Source: CAZEWZ01 sp964516765
GTDB taxonomy: Bacteria > Bacteroidota > Bacteroidia > Flavobacteriales > UBA7430
NCBI GenBank assembly: GCA_964516765.1
Contig: CAZEWZ010000017.1
Location: 1 to 35,922 of the forward strand
Length of the DNA: 35,922 bases
Direction: 5' to 3'
Shown here: positions 1 to 7,847 of the stretch, piece after piece
Position numbering within the stretch: the first letter of the stretch is position 1
Layout: the number at the start of each line of letters is the position of its first letter
Translations under genes and position numbers: made by a program
The notes under the pieces: generated by a model
Told to the model about the DNA's origin: nothing
Databases searched by the model: none
Seen by the model: only the letters and a program-made list of their open reading frames with translations

Positions 1-3000
1 AATGTTATTGCTACTTTTGAGACAGAAGAAGGAACTAGTGATGCATCTGCTAATTTAGATATTATTCTAGGTAATTCTCCTTTTGACATTCTATGGTCAA
101 CCGGAGAAATAACCGAATCTATTGAAAATTTGACTTCTGGAAGTTATTCAGTTTTACTTTCAGATTCTTTGGGCTGTTCTACAGAAACCTTTTTTGATGT
201 TGTAGTCGATCCCGAAGAATACTTGATGGGAAGTATTATTGATGTAACATCTTGTAATGGTCTTTTTTATGATTCCGGAGGTCCTGATAATAATTTTGGT
301 ATTAATGAAAATTCATTTATTAGAATTTGCCCTGAAGAGGATGGCACTGTTGCTCAATTAGTATTCAATCAGTTTGATGTGTCCGCAGGCACTATGACAA
401 TTTATGACGGGATGGGAATAGCAAATTCTGTTTTATCCACTGGCTCATACAATGATTTTCTGGGAGATACGGTCAGGGCTAGCATTACTAATTCAACAGG
501 TTGTTTAACGGTTTCCTTTTCCAGTAGTTTCTTTTTCTCTTCCACAGGATGGGAGGCTTCCATCTCTTGTTATGATTATGTAATTTATGGATGTATGATT
601 GATACTGCATTTAATTATAATTCAGATGCTGAAGAAGATGATGCCTCCTGCTATTTCGCTCCAGGTTGTACAGATATTAACTATGCTGAATTCCACACAC
701 AGGGTTTTGAAGCAGATTTTGATAATGGAGATTGTCTAACTTTCGTTGTAGACGATTGTACCAACGAAGTTGCTTTAAATTATAATCCATTAGCCACTTT
801 TAATTTGGCAGATGATCCATGCGTATATACTCTTGATAATTGGCTTTGTGGAATGAATTACAGAGATGAAAGAGATGGATATTCTTACTCCACTATTTTG
901 ATTGCAGAACAATGTTGGATGAAAGAAAACTCCCGTTTCCAACCACAAGGTACTTCTGAACTTTCTATCGATGCAGGAGGAGTAGTGAGTCAACTAAATA
1001 GCGGATATATATATACCGGAATTGATGCTTATAATATAGACGTTAATGGTCGATATTATGATTGGAATGCCGCTCAATCTGCTGTTCCGTATTCGTGGCA
1101 TTTACCCAATCTTCAGGAACTAAATATCTTATTAAGTGAATATGGGTCTCTGGAATTACAAGAAGAAGGTACATCTGGCTTTTCTGCCCAGATGGCTGGA
1201 GGTATTTTTAATACTACGGGGGAACTTGAATATATTAACTCAGGCAATACCAACTGGCTTTGGACATCTTCTGAAGAAGATGAAACGAGTGCCTATGCAG
1301 CTACAATTATTTTAGCTAACCCAGATGTAATATCAAATCCAATCCCAAAGGAATTTGCAATCAGTGTTCGCGGGATATTCGGTTTTCCAGAATGGGCAGT
1401 TTTAGGATGTACCGATGAAGATTTTATAGAATATAATCTTAATGCTAATTATGATGACGGAACCTGCTTAATCATAGCTATTGAAGGATGTACAGATTCC
1501 TCATCTTTAAATTTCTTATCTATAGCTACTGTCGATGACGGAACTTGTATTCCAAAAATTGATGGATGTATGGATGATAATTTTGTTGAGTTCGATGCTA
1601 ATGCTACACTAGATGACGGTTCTTGTTTAACTATTGCTCAACTGGGCTGTACCGATGGTGATGCTCAAAATTTCATGGAGCAAGCCAATGTAGATGATGG
1701 ATCTTGTATTGCGCAAATCTTGGGTTGTACAGACGCTTTCTTTTTAGAATATAATGGAGAAGCCACGCAAGATGATGGAACTTGCAGTATACAAGCAACA
1801 TATGGATGTACAGACCCTCTGGCGGCTAATTATAATAGTGCTGCTAATGTTGATGATCAGTCATGTCTTGACTCTGTTTTGGGTTGTACTGACGTCAATT
1901 TTATCGAATATAACGCCCTAGCTAATTTTGATGATGGTTCTTGTTCGGCTCCTGTCATATTAGGTTGTACCATAGATTATGCTCTAAATTTCAATTCAGA
2001 AGCAAATACAGATGATGGTTCATGTCAAGTAGAAGGTTGTACTAATAGTGCTTTTGTAGAATTCGATATAAATGCAAATATTGATAATGCGACATGTGCT
2101 ATTGTTGCAATTCTTGGGTGTTCAGATTCGGATTATATAGAGTATTTTCCTCCGTCTAATTCAGATGATGGATCTTGCTTAAATTTGATTGTGATGGGTT
2201 GTATGAACCCGATTTATCTGGAATTTTCATTTGAGGCTAATGTAGATGATGGTACCTGCCAAAATATAACTCAAGTTGGATGCACAGACCCTAATTTTAT
2301 TGAGTTTGATCCTCTCGCAAATGTTGATATTAATTCTTGTTTGACTCAAGTTATATTGGGTTGTATGAGTGAACTTTATATAGAGTTTGATGAATTCGCC
2401 AATGTTGAAAACGGATCATGCGAAACACTTATTATATTGGGATGTATAGATATCGATTTCATAGAATATGATTCTTTGGCGAATACAAATGATGGTTCTT
2501 GTATTTCTATTATTCTAGCGGGTTGTACAGATGAGAACTATATAGAATATAATGCTCTTTCAAATATAGATAATGGTTCTTGCGAGATTCTTGTCCTACT
2601 AGGATGTACTGATGCTTTAGCATTTAATTATAATAATTTGGTAAATACTGATGATAACTCCTGTATTGATATTATAGCGGGTTGTATAGATACAAGTTTT
2701 GTAGAATATAATTCCGAGGTAAATACAGAAGATGCATCTATGTGTCTGACTCCAGTTATTTTAGGTTGCAATGATCCAGTAGCATATAACTTTTCCAATA
2801 TAGCCAATACAGATGACGGTTCTTGTATTTTGTATTTTGCCGAAATTACATTTATTGTTTTCTCTAATGGACTCTACCAATTTAGTTCTAATGTAGAAGG
2901 TTTAGGTAATGATTACCAAGAATATTGGTCTTTTGGAGATGAGATTTATTCTAATGAATTTAATCCATTACATACCTATTTGCAAAATGGAACTATGGAA

Positions 3001-3243
3001 GTAGTTTTATCAGTTAGTAATGGACTAATAGACATTATAGCTTCAATAACTATAGAGGTAGTAAATGCTACCTTAAGTTTAGATGAGCCATTGTCAGATA
3101 AATCGGTTTATGAATCAAGATATTTTGATCTTTTAGGCCAAATAATTTCTAACCAAGATTTTCCTCATTATCAGGTATATATTGAACAATTAATCTATAT
3201 GGATGGTTCTCAAGAATATATAAAACATTATCATTTTAAATAG
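1..3243 (+). CDS. Partial giant secreted multidomain protein (SprB, CUB-like, FISUMP, Cys/Asp repeats, PKD, sorting tail)
   Basis: The frame is open from base 1, so the 5' end lies outside the window; the TTG at 130 is internal. The visible 1080 residues carry a SprB-type repeat (about 20-62: PF-x-x-W-S-x-G, then G-x-Y-x-V, D-x-x-GC), a CUB-like domain (about 86-190: DSGGPD, then TIYDG), three Cys/Asp repeats, a FISUMP-type domain (about 281-458: CGMNYRDERDGYSYSTI, QCWMKEN, WHLPN, WTSSE), eighteen more Cys/Asp repeats (469-942), a PKD-like domain (about 947-1021: WSFGD, NPLHTY) and a 59-residue tail with LLGQ and DGS motifs. The tail resembles T9SS sorting domains and is shared in outline with the gene at 32011. 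SprB and PKD modules are typical of Bacteroidota surface proteins or adhesins. Surface exposure or secretion is inferred; no catalytic domain is visible, so an adhesive or structural role is likely but unproven. Confidence 0.85.
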   Translation, partial: NVIATFETEEGTSDASANLDIILGNSPFDILWSTGEITESIENLTSGSYSVLLSDSLGCSTETFFDVVVDPEEYLMGSIIDVTSCNGLFYDSGGPDNNFGINENSFIRICPEEDGTVAQLVFNQFDVSAGTMTIYDGMGIANSVLSTGSYNDFLGDTVRASITNSTGCLTVSFSSSFFFSSTGWEASISCYDYVIYGCMIDTAFNYNSDAEEDDASCYFAPGCTDINYAEFHTQGFEADFDNGDCLTFVVDDCTNEVALNYNPLATFNLADDPCVYTLDNWLCGMNYRDERDGYSYSTILIAEQCWMKENSRFQPQGTSELSIDAGGVVSQLNSGYIYTGIDAYNIDVNGRYYDWNAAQSAVPYSWHLPNLQELNILLSEYGSLELQEEGTSGFSAQMAGGIFNTTGELEYINSGNTNWLWTSSEEDETSAYAATIILANPDVISNPIPKEFAISVRGIFGFPEWAVLGCTDEDFIEYNLNANYDDGTCLIIAIEGCTDSSSLNFLSIATVDDGTCIPKIDGCMDDNFVEFDANATLDDGSCLTIAQLGCTDGDAQNFMEQANVDDGSCIAQILGCTDAFFLEYNGEATQDDGTCSIQATYGCTDPLAANYNSAANVDDQSCLDSVLGCTDVNFIEYNALANFDDGSCSAPVILGCTIDYALNFNSEANTDDGSCQVEGCTNSAFVEFDINANIDNATCAIVAILGCSDSDYIEYFPPSNSDDGSCLNLIVMGCMNPIYLEFSFEANVDDGTCQNITQVGCTDPNFIEFDPLANVDINSCLTQVILGCMSELYIEFDEFANVENGSCETLIILGCIDIDFIEYDSLANTNDGSCISIILAGCTDENYIEYNALSNIDNGSCEILVLLGCTDALAFNYNNLVNTDDNSCIDIIAGCIDTSFVEYNSEVNTEDASMCLTPVILGCNDPVAYNFSNIANTDDGSCILYFAEITFIVFSNGLYQFSSNVEGLGNDYQEYWSFGDEIYSNEFNPLHTYLQNGTMEVVLSVSNGLIDIIASITIEVVNATLSLDEPLSDKSVYESRYFDLLGQIISNQDFPHYQVYIEQLIYMDGSQEYIKHYHFK
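589..822 (+). repeat. Three degenerate Cys/Asp repeats
   Basis: Three coding repeats of the GCTD / NYN / DDGSC type sit between the CUB-like and FISUMP domains. They are less regular than the main array: one ends in DNGDC, another begins DCTN and ends ADDPC. Confidence 0.75.
1405..2826 (+). repeat. Tandem array of 18 Cys/Asp protein repeats
   Basis: Eighteen consecutive coding repeats, each beginning G-C-(T/M/I/S/N) and ending about 19 residues later in (D/N)-(D/N)-(G)-(S/T)-C, joined by 3-8 residue hydrophobic linkers, so the pitch is about 26 residues (78 bp). Two classes occur. One has A-x-N-(Y/F) in the middle, the other (F/Y)-(I/V/L)-E-(Y/F). Repeats 1-8 alternate strictly between the classes, 9-15 are all of the E class, and 16-18 alternate again. 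Nucleotide identity between neighbours is low, so this is an old array. Two cysteines per unit suggest one disulfide each, and the Asp/Asn cluster could bind calcium; both are inferences. Confidence 0.9.
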
Positions 3244-3297
3244 TCAAAATATTCTTAAAACAAAAAAAATATCTTAGAAAGTCTTTTTCGAATTATT

Positions 3298-4497
3298 TTA
3301 TAATATACCAACTGCAGTCATACAATTTTTCATCTTTTGGAATGTTCGGTCTATATCATTATCAATCCCAATTGAAATTCGAACCATTCCCTCAGAAATG
3401 CCCATTTCATTTTGTTCTTCCTCGGGGATTTCAGATGAAGTACTAGTGCCTGGCGCAGAGAATAATGTTTTATAAAAGCCAAGACTTACTGCTAAATATC
3501 CGATATTATCTTGCTGCATAGCCTCCATAAAATTGTAAGCATTTTCTTTTGATTTTACATCGATAACTAACATTCCACCGTAGCCAAATTCTGAGTTATA
3601 GGTGCGATTGATAAGATTATGCTGTGGATGTTTTTCAATTCCAGGATAATACACCTTAATTCCTTCTTTACAGCAATTTTCTGCGATAAAATTTGCATTT
3701 TGGCTATGTTGTTTCATTCTGATGTGCAGAGTTTTCATATTTTTTAAAATACTAGATGCTCTAAGACTATCCATTACTGGACCTAAAAGCATACCTGCTC
3801 CATCGTTTACATCTAGCATAGAAGATATGAATTCTGCATTAGCGCACACTACACCACCCACTGCATCAGATGCACCATTAATGAATTTTGTGAGTGAATG
3901 AATCACAATGTCAGCGCCTAATTCGATTGGGGAGAAAATGAGAGGTGTAAAGGTATTATCAACTACCAACTGAATACCAGTATTCTTTGTGAGTTTAGCA
4001 ATTTCTGGGATATCCGCAATCTCTAATAAGGGGTTGCTTACTGTTTCACAGTAAACCATTTTTGTATTCTCATTAATAAGAGAATTGATATCTTCTGTCT
4101 TTGTAACATCAATAAAGTGCACTTTAATACCCAATCTAGGTAAGAAGTTTTTAAAGAAAGCGTAAGTTCCACCATATACTGTTCGACTAGAAATGATTTC
4201 ATCTCCACTCTTACATATTTGAAGAGTACAAGCTGTAATTGCTCCCATTCCAGAGGACGCGACATATGCAGCTTCCGTATTTTCCATAGCGGCTAATGCA
4301 TTTCCAAGATAGTTTGAACTTGGGTTGGTGTGTCGAGAATATAGATGACAACCTTCTTGTTCACCCTGAAAAACTGCTTGCATTGTAGATGCCTTGAGAT
4401 AGGTGAAAGTGGAAGAATCAGCAATTGAAGGATTTACTCCACCGAATTCTCCAAAATTTTTTAAATCTTGAATTCTATTTGCCGGTTTATGGGACAT
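3298..4497 (-). CDS. Trans-sulfuration family PLP enzyme (methionine gamma-lyase / cystathionine lyase-like)
   Basis: This 399-residue protein has the length and motifs of the Cys/Met metabolism PLP family. YSRHTNP (Y53, R55) matches the phosphate-binding loop donated by the neighbouring subunit, SSGMGAI (from 81) is the cofactor phosphate loop, VYGGT holds the stacking Tyr108, VVDNT holds Asp180, and HSLTKF holds the Schiff-base Lys204. The family splits C-S bonds (or replaces gamma groups) of methionine, cystathionine or homocysteine in the cytoplasm. Overall wording resembles methionine gamma-lyases, but the Cys characteristic of those enzymes (YGC in the Pseudomonas protein) is Gly110 here, as in cystathionine enzymes, so substrate is left open. 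It lies 105 bp downstream of the yceI-like gene on the same strand and could be cotranscribed. Confidence 0.88.
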   Translation of the reverse strand: MSHKPANRIQDLKNFGEFGGVNPSIADSSTFTYLKASTMQAVFQGEQEGCHLYSRHTNPSSNYLGNALAAMENTEAAYVASSGMGAITACTLQICKSGDEIISSRTVYGGTYAFFKNFLPRLGIKVHFIDVTKTEDINSLINENTKMVYCETVSNPLLEIADIPEIAKLTKNTGIQLVVDNTFTPLIFSPIELGADIVIHSLTKFINGASDAVGGVVCANAEFISSMLDVNDGAGMLLGPVMDSLRASSILKNMKTLHIRMKQHSQNANFIAENCCKEGIKVYYPGIEKHPQHNLINRTYNSEFGYGGMLVIDVKSKENAYNFMEAMQQDNIGYLAVSLGFYKTLFSAPGTSTSSEIPEEEQNEMGISEGMVRISIGIDNDIDRTFQKMKNCMTAVGIL

Positions 4498-4602
4498 TTT
4501 TTTTTATTTACGGAGTAGAATCTCCCTATTTATTAAGAAGTTATAACCCAATTAAATTTATTTAATCAAACAAACTAATATAAAATTGAATAAATGAGTT
4601 TT

Positions 4603-5184
4603 TTATTTTTTTCCTTCCAAATGAATGTTGAGAGTAAAATCATTGTATATCATCTTGTCTCCTAGATCTCCAAAGAATGAGCCAGATCCATATTTTACAT
4701 CATGCTTTGTACGGTCGATTTTGAGTGTAGCATCTGCGTGGAATTCCTCGCCATGGCTATGAAAGTTGGCAGGAAATGTAATTTCTTGTGGGATATCTCT
4801 GATGGTCATATTTCCTGTAATCATATAGGCATTGCTATCAAAAATGACATTGGTGATTTTAAAATTTGCCAAAGGGAATTTATTCACTCCAAAAAAGTCA
4901 TCATCCTTTAAATGATTTTCAAGTTTTAGTGCATATTCAGGATTTTCTATATCGGTACATTTGATACTTTGCATATCTATGTCAAATTCCCCTCCAACTA
5001 ATTTGTTGTTATCAAATAAAAGATAAGCACTTTCTAAATCGATATTACCGGAATGTTGTCCAGTCACTTTTTCGCCAATCCAATCAACATTACTCGAATT
5101 CATGGATATTGAAAGAGTGTCTTGAGCTGAAGTAAGGCCAAAACAAAATAAACTGAAAAATAAAGTGGTTGTAATTCTTCTCAT
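4603..5184 (-). CDS. YceI-family periplasmic lipid-binding-like protein
   Basis: A 193-residue secreted protein. Residues 1-20 form a signal peptide ending LTSA, with cleavage before Gln21. The rest fits the YceI family: an N-terminal V-x-W-x-G-x-K-x-T-G-x-H-x-G pattern, then GGEFDIDM, the DDFFGVNKFP segment, a central 'GNMTIRDIPQEITFP' strand, and a late DRTKHDVKYGSG motif. The family folds into a lipocalin-like barrel that binds polyisoprenoid-type lipids, and it is secreted to the periplasm; the true ligand here is unknown. It is divergent from the pyrophosphohydrolase gene across a 62-bp spacer that holds a good -7 element for this gene. Confidence 0.9.
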   Translation of the reverse strand: MRRITTTLFFSLFCFGLTSAQDTLSISMNSSNVDWIGEKVTGQHSGNIDLESAYLLFDNNKLVGGEFDIDMQSIKCTDIENPEYALKLENHLKDDDFFGVNKFPLANFKITNVIFDSNAYMITGNMTIRDIPQEITFPANFHSHGEEFHADATLKIDRTKHDVKYGSGSFFGDLGDKMIYNDFTLNIHLEGKK

Positions 5185-5207
5185 CAGATAAGTTTTTTAA
5201 ATTTCAA

Positions 5208-5215
5208 CAAAAATA
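5208..5215 (-). promoter_or_regulatory. Candidate -7 element for the yceI-like gene
   Basis: On the minus strand this reads TATTTTTG, a full match to the Bacteroidota -7 consensus TAnnTTTG, 23 bp upstream of the ATG. I see no clear TTG -33 element at the right distance, so this is half a promoter. Confidence 0.4.
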
Positions 5216-5246
5216 ACTAAAAAAACTCACTTTAACTTTATAAACT

Positions 5247-5633
5247 ATGAAAAAGCAAATTGAACATGTAGCTGAGTTTCATGAGATATTCAAGATTGGA
5301 AATGAGAATTCTCCAATTGCAAATGTTGGCCAAGACACTTACAATCTCCGATTCAATTTAATGAAAGAAGAGAATGATGAATATCTTGATGCATGTAAAG
5401 AAGGAGATTTAGTAGAAATAGCAGATGCTTTAGGTGATCAACTTTATATTCTCTGTGGAACAATCCTAAAGCACGGCTTACAGAATAAAATAGAGGAGGT
5501 ATTTGATGAAATTCAAAAATCTAATTTATCTAAATTGGATAGTAATGGTAATCCAATTTTTAGAGAGGATGGGAAAATTCTAAAGGGAGAAAATTATTTT
5601 AAGCCTAACATTAAAAGTATATTAGAGAACTAG
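5247..5633 (+). CDS. MazG-like / PRA-PH superfamily nucleotide pyrophosphohydrolase
   Basis: A 128-residue all-alpha protein of the NTP pyrophosphohydrolase (MazG / phosphoribosyl-ATP pyrophosphohydrolase) superfamily. The magnesium-binding signature is present: EENDE (Glu41, Glu42, Glu45) on one helix and E-x-x-D (Glu57, Asp60) plus Asp64 on the next. Such enzymes cleave nucleoside triphosphates or related pyrophosphates and often clean up non-canonical nucleotides; the substrate cannot be read from sequence. The C-terminal part (about 90-125) has the SKLD-x-(N)-G, then E-x-G-K motif seen in the phage-like short branch of this family. It converges on ilvE with only 7 bp between the two stop codons. 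A near-consensus TAACTTTA ends 6 bp before the ATG, so the leader would be very short. Confidence 0.82.
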   Translation: MKKQIEHVAEFHEIFKIGNENSPIANVGQDTYNLRFNLMKEENDEYLDACKEGDLVEIADALGDQLYILCGTILKHGLQNKIEEVFDEIQKSNLSKLDSNGNPIFREDGKILKGENYFKPNIKSILEN

Positions 5634-5640
5634 ATATTGT

Positions 5641-6687
5641 TCAAATAATTTTATTTCGCCACTTGAAAGGGTCATTAGACCTACCATATTGGATATCTTG
5701 TAGTTTAGTTTTTAGTTTTTCTATAAGACTATCTTTTTGTGTTTGAAATTCTATTTTTTTATCCATATAACTTATTGAGTTGATTTTGGATAGAGATACC
5801 GCAGTTCCAACGCCAAAAGCTTCCAGTATTTTACCTTCAGCTGCCTCTTTCATCAATCTTTTGATGTCGATCTTCTCTTCAATACATTTAATTCCCTCAA
5901 ACTTTGCAAGTTTGATAATACTATCCCTAGTTATACCGGGTAAAATAGAATCATTTAATTGTGGCGTAATCAATTTATTTTCTCTTCTGAAAAAAATATT
6001 CATTGTTCCTGCTTCTTCGATAAATTTGTGCTGCTCGCTATCAGTCCAGACTAGTTGATCAAATCCTTCTTCTTTTGCCAATCTTGCAGGGTAAAAAGAA
6101 GCTCCATAATTTCCTGCAGCTTTTGCTGCACCCGTCCCTCCTTTTGAGGCCCGGGTGAAATCTAATTCTACTTTTATATTAAGCTCTCCCTTATAATAAG
6201 ATTCTACGGGAGAAGTAATTATCATAAAGGTGTATTCTTCTGATGGTGCTGCTTTTATTAGCTCTGAAGATCCAAACATGAATGGTCGAATATAAAGAGC
6301 AGAATCTGGCTTTTTGGGGACCCATTTATGGTCTAGTTTCAAAAGTTCTTGAATTGCTTCTACAAATAATTCTTCTTTTATTTGAGGCATGCACATGCGA
6401 AGTGCAGATTTATTAAATCGTTTAGCGTTTTCTTCAGGCCTAAAAAGAAACACTTCTCCTTGATTGCTTTTGAAGGCTTTCATTCCCTCAAAAATAGATT
6501 GACCATAATGAAGTGAATGTAGAGATGGAGATAAACTGATATTCCCATATGGTAATATTTCAGGAGTTTCCCATTTCCCATGCCTAAATTTCTGAATAAA
6601 CATATGATCAGAGAAAGTTTTTCCAAACTCCTTTTCATCAGCAAATTCATGAGACCAACGACTATCTTTTATTTTACTAATTCTCAT
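5641..6687 (-). CDS. ilvE: Branched-chain amino acid aminotransferase
   Basis: A 348-residue fold-type IV PLP aminotransferase. Diagnostic parts in order are HYGQSIFEGMKAF (60-72), R-P-x-x-N-x-x-R-F (83-91), YIRPFMFG, the catalytic lysine in GTGAAKAAGNYG (Lys189), FIEEAGTMN (223-230), the LPGITRDSI phosphate loop (249-257) and FGVGTAVS (291-298). The enzyme interconverts leucine, isoleucine and valine with their 2-keto acids, using 2-oxoglutarate/glutamate, in the cytoplasm. Length fits the long (type II) branched-chain family. It starts 2 bp after the stop of the M42 peptidase gene, so the two are almost surely cotranscribed; peptide breakdown and amino-acid transamination would be functionally linked. 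Confidence 0.95.
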   Translation of the reverse strand: MRISKIKDSRWSHEFADEKEFGKTFSDHMFIQKFRHGKWETPEILPYGNISLSPSLHSLHYGQSIFEGMKAFKSNQGEVFLFRPEENAKRFNKSALRMCMPQIKEELFVEAIQELLKLDHKWVPKKPDSALYIRPFMFGSSELIKAAPSEEYTFMIITSPVESYYKGELNIKVELDFTRASKGGTGAAKAAGNYGASFYPARLAKEEGFDQLVWTDSEQHKFIEEAGTMNIFFRRENKLITPQLNDSILPGITRDSIIKLAKFEGIKCIEEKIDIKRLMKEAAEGKILEAFGVGTAVSLSKINSISYMDKKIEFQTQKDSLIEKLKTKLQDIQYGRSNDPFKWRNKII

Positions 6688-6689
6688 AT

Positions 6690-7781
6690 TTATTTCATAT
6701 ATCTAAAATCTTGATTGTTTTCAAGATTTAATAGAGTTTCATATATCAATTCTATCACATGTTTTACATCTCCCATATGGGCACTTTCAACTGTGGTATG
6801 CATATATCTTAAAGGAAGAGATATAAGCGCGGAAGCAATGCCACCAGAAGAAAAAGCAAAAGCATCTGTATCTGTTCCAGTCGCCCTGGATGCGGCTAAT
6901 CTCTGAAATGGAATCTTATTTCTGTTGGCGGTATCAATGATTAAATTTAGAAGGTTATTTTGGATCGATGGACCGTATGAAAGAACAGGGCCAAGTCCAC
7001 ATTTCAGATCTCCCTGTTTTATTTTATTGATCATCGGGGTGCTGGTATCATGACAAACATCTGTTATGATAGCCACATCGGGACGAATAGATTCCGCAAT
7101 CATTTTTGCTCCATGAAGCCCTACTTCTTCTTGAACTGAATTAGTGATATATAATCCAAAAGGAAGTTCTTTTTTGTTTTTTTTAAGCAGGCGAGCGACT
7201 TCAGCAATAATAAATCCTCCAATTCTATTATCTAATGCTCTTCCAACAAAGTATCGGTTATTCAAAGTTGTGAATTCGTCCTCATATGTTACTACACAAC
7301 CTACATGGATTCCCATTTTTTCAACTTCTTTTTTTGAGTCTGCCCCACAGTCTAAAAATATGTTATCTAGCTGTGGGTTTTTTTCATCTTTAGCTGTTCG
7401 TGTATGAATAGCAGGCCAGCCAAATACTGCTTTTATCATTCCTTTTTTTGTATGAATATTTACTCTTTTTGAAGGGGCAATTTGATGATCTGAGCCTCCA
7501 TTTCTTCGAAGGTAAATAAATCCATTATTTGAAATATAGTGAACAAACCAAGAGATTTCATCTGCATGGGCTTCAATCACTACTTTGTATTTTGCCTCGG
7601 GGTTGACAATACCGACTACTGTTCCATATGTGTCAATTCTATAGTCGTCAATAAAAGGTTTCAAATAGTCCAACCATATTTTTTGTCCTTCTGTCTCAAA
7701 TCCTGTTGGTGAGGGGTTATTAATGTATTTTTTAAGAAATTCTAGGGATTTTTTAGGGAAAAAGTTTTTTTTCATGGCCAT
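6690..7781 (-). CDS. M42-family metalloaminopeptidase
   Basis: A 363-residue cytoplasmic dinuclear-metal peptidase of family M42 (FrvX / glutamyl aminopeptidase / deblocking aminopeptidase type). Metal and catalytic residues are in place: EAHADEI (His72), GRALDNRIGG (Asp184), QEEVGLHGA (catalytic Glu218 and metal-binding Glu219), TDVCHDT (Asp241) and MHTTVESAH (His328). The family removes N-terminal residues from peptides and assembles as large tetrahedral dodecamers. Two ATGs exist, at 7781 and two codons on at 7775; either gives a normal protein. A well-formed promoter lies just upstream (7807-7837) and interlocks with the divergent mnmD promoter. ilvE follows after 2 bp. Confidence 0.93.
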   Translation of the reverse strand: MAMKKNFFPKKSLEFLKKYINNPSPTGFETEGQKIWLDYLKPFIDDYRIDTYGTVVGIVNPEAKYKVVIEAHADEISWFVHYISNNGFIYLRRNGGSDHQIAPSKRVNIHTKKGMIKAVFGWPAIHTRTAKDEKNPQLDNIFLDCGADSKKEVEKMGIHVGCVVTYEDEFTTLNNRYFVGRALDNRIGGFIIAEVARLLKKNKKELPFGLYITNSVQEEVGLHGAKMIAESIRPDVAIITDVCHDTSTPMINKIKQGDLKCGLGPVLSYGPSIQNNLLNLIIDTANRNKIPFQRLAASRATGTDTDAFAFSSGGIASALISLPLRYMHTTVESAHMGDVKHVIELIYETLLNLENNQDFRYMK

Positions 7782-7803
7782 GAGTAGATATTATTTTTAC
7801 ACG

Positions 7804-7831
7804 TTGCAAAGATACTATTTTGTTATATTTG
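7804..7831 (+). promoter_or_regulatory. Promoter for mnmD, interlocked with the divergent one
   Basis: TTG at 7804-7806, 17-nt spacer, TATATTTG at 7824-7831: a consensus Bacteroidota promoter. It implies a transcript start near 7838 and so supports the TTG at 7848 as the mnmD start, since no upstream codon would be transcribed. Confidence 0.65.
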
Positions 7832-7837
7832 TAGCAA
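7807..7837 (-). promoter_or_regulatory. Promoter for the M42 peptidase-ilvE operon
   Basis: On the minus strand TTG (7837-7835), a 20-nt spacer, then TATCTTTG (7814-7807) match the Bacteroidota vegetative promoter TTG-N17-23-TAnnTTTG. The -7 element ends 25 bp before the ATG at 7781. Confidence 0.65.
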
Positions 7838-7847
7838 ATAAGATTCC

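Noticed and set aside
3244..3297. Bidirectional terminator between the convergent genes at 3243 and 3298
   Set aside because: A and T tracts are present but no convincing inverted repeat precedes them.
4498..4602. SAM- or other riboswitch upstream of the PLP enzyme
   Set aside because: The 105-bp leader is AT-rich with only a 4-bp GGAG/CTCC pairing; no conserved riboswitch core is visible.
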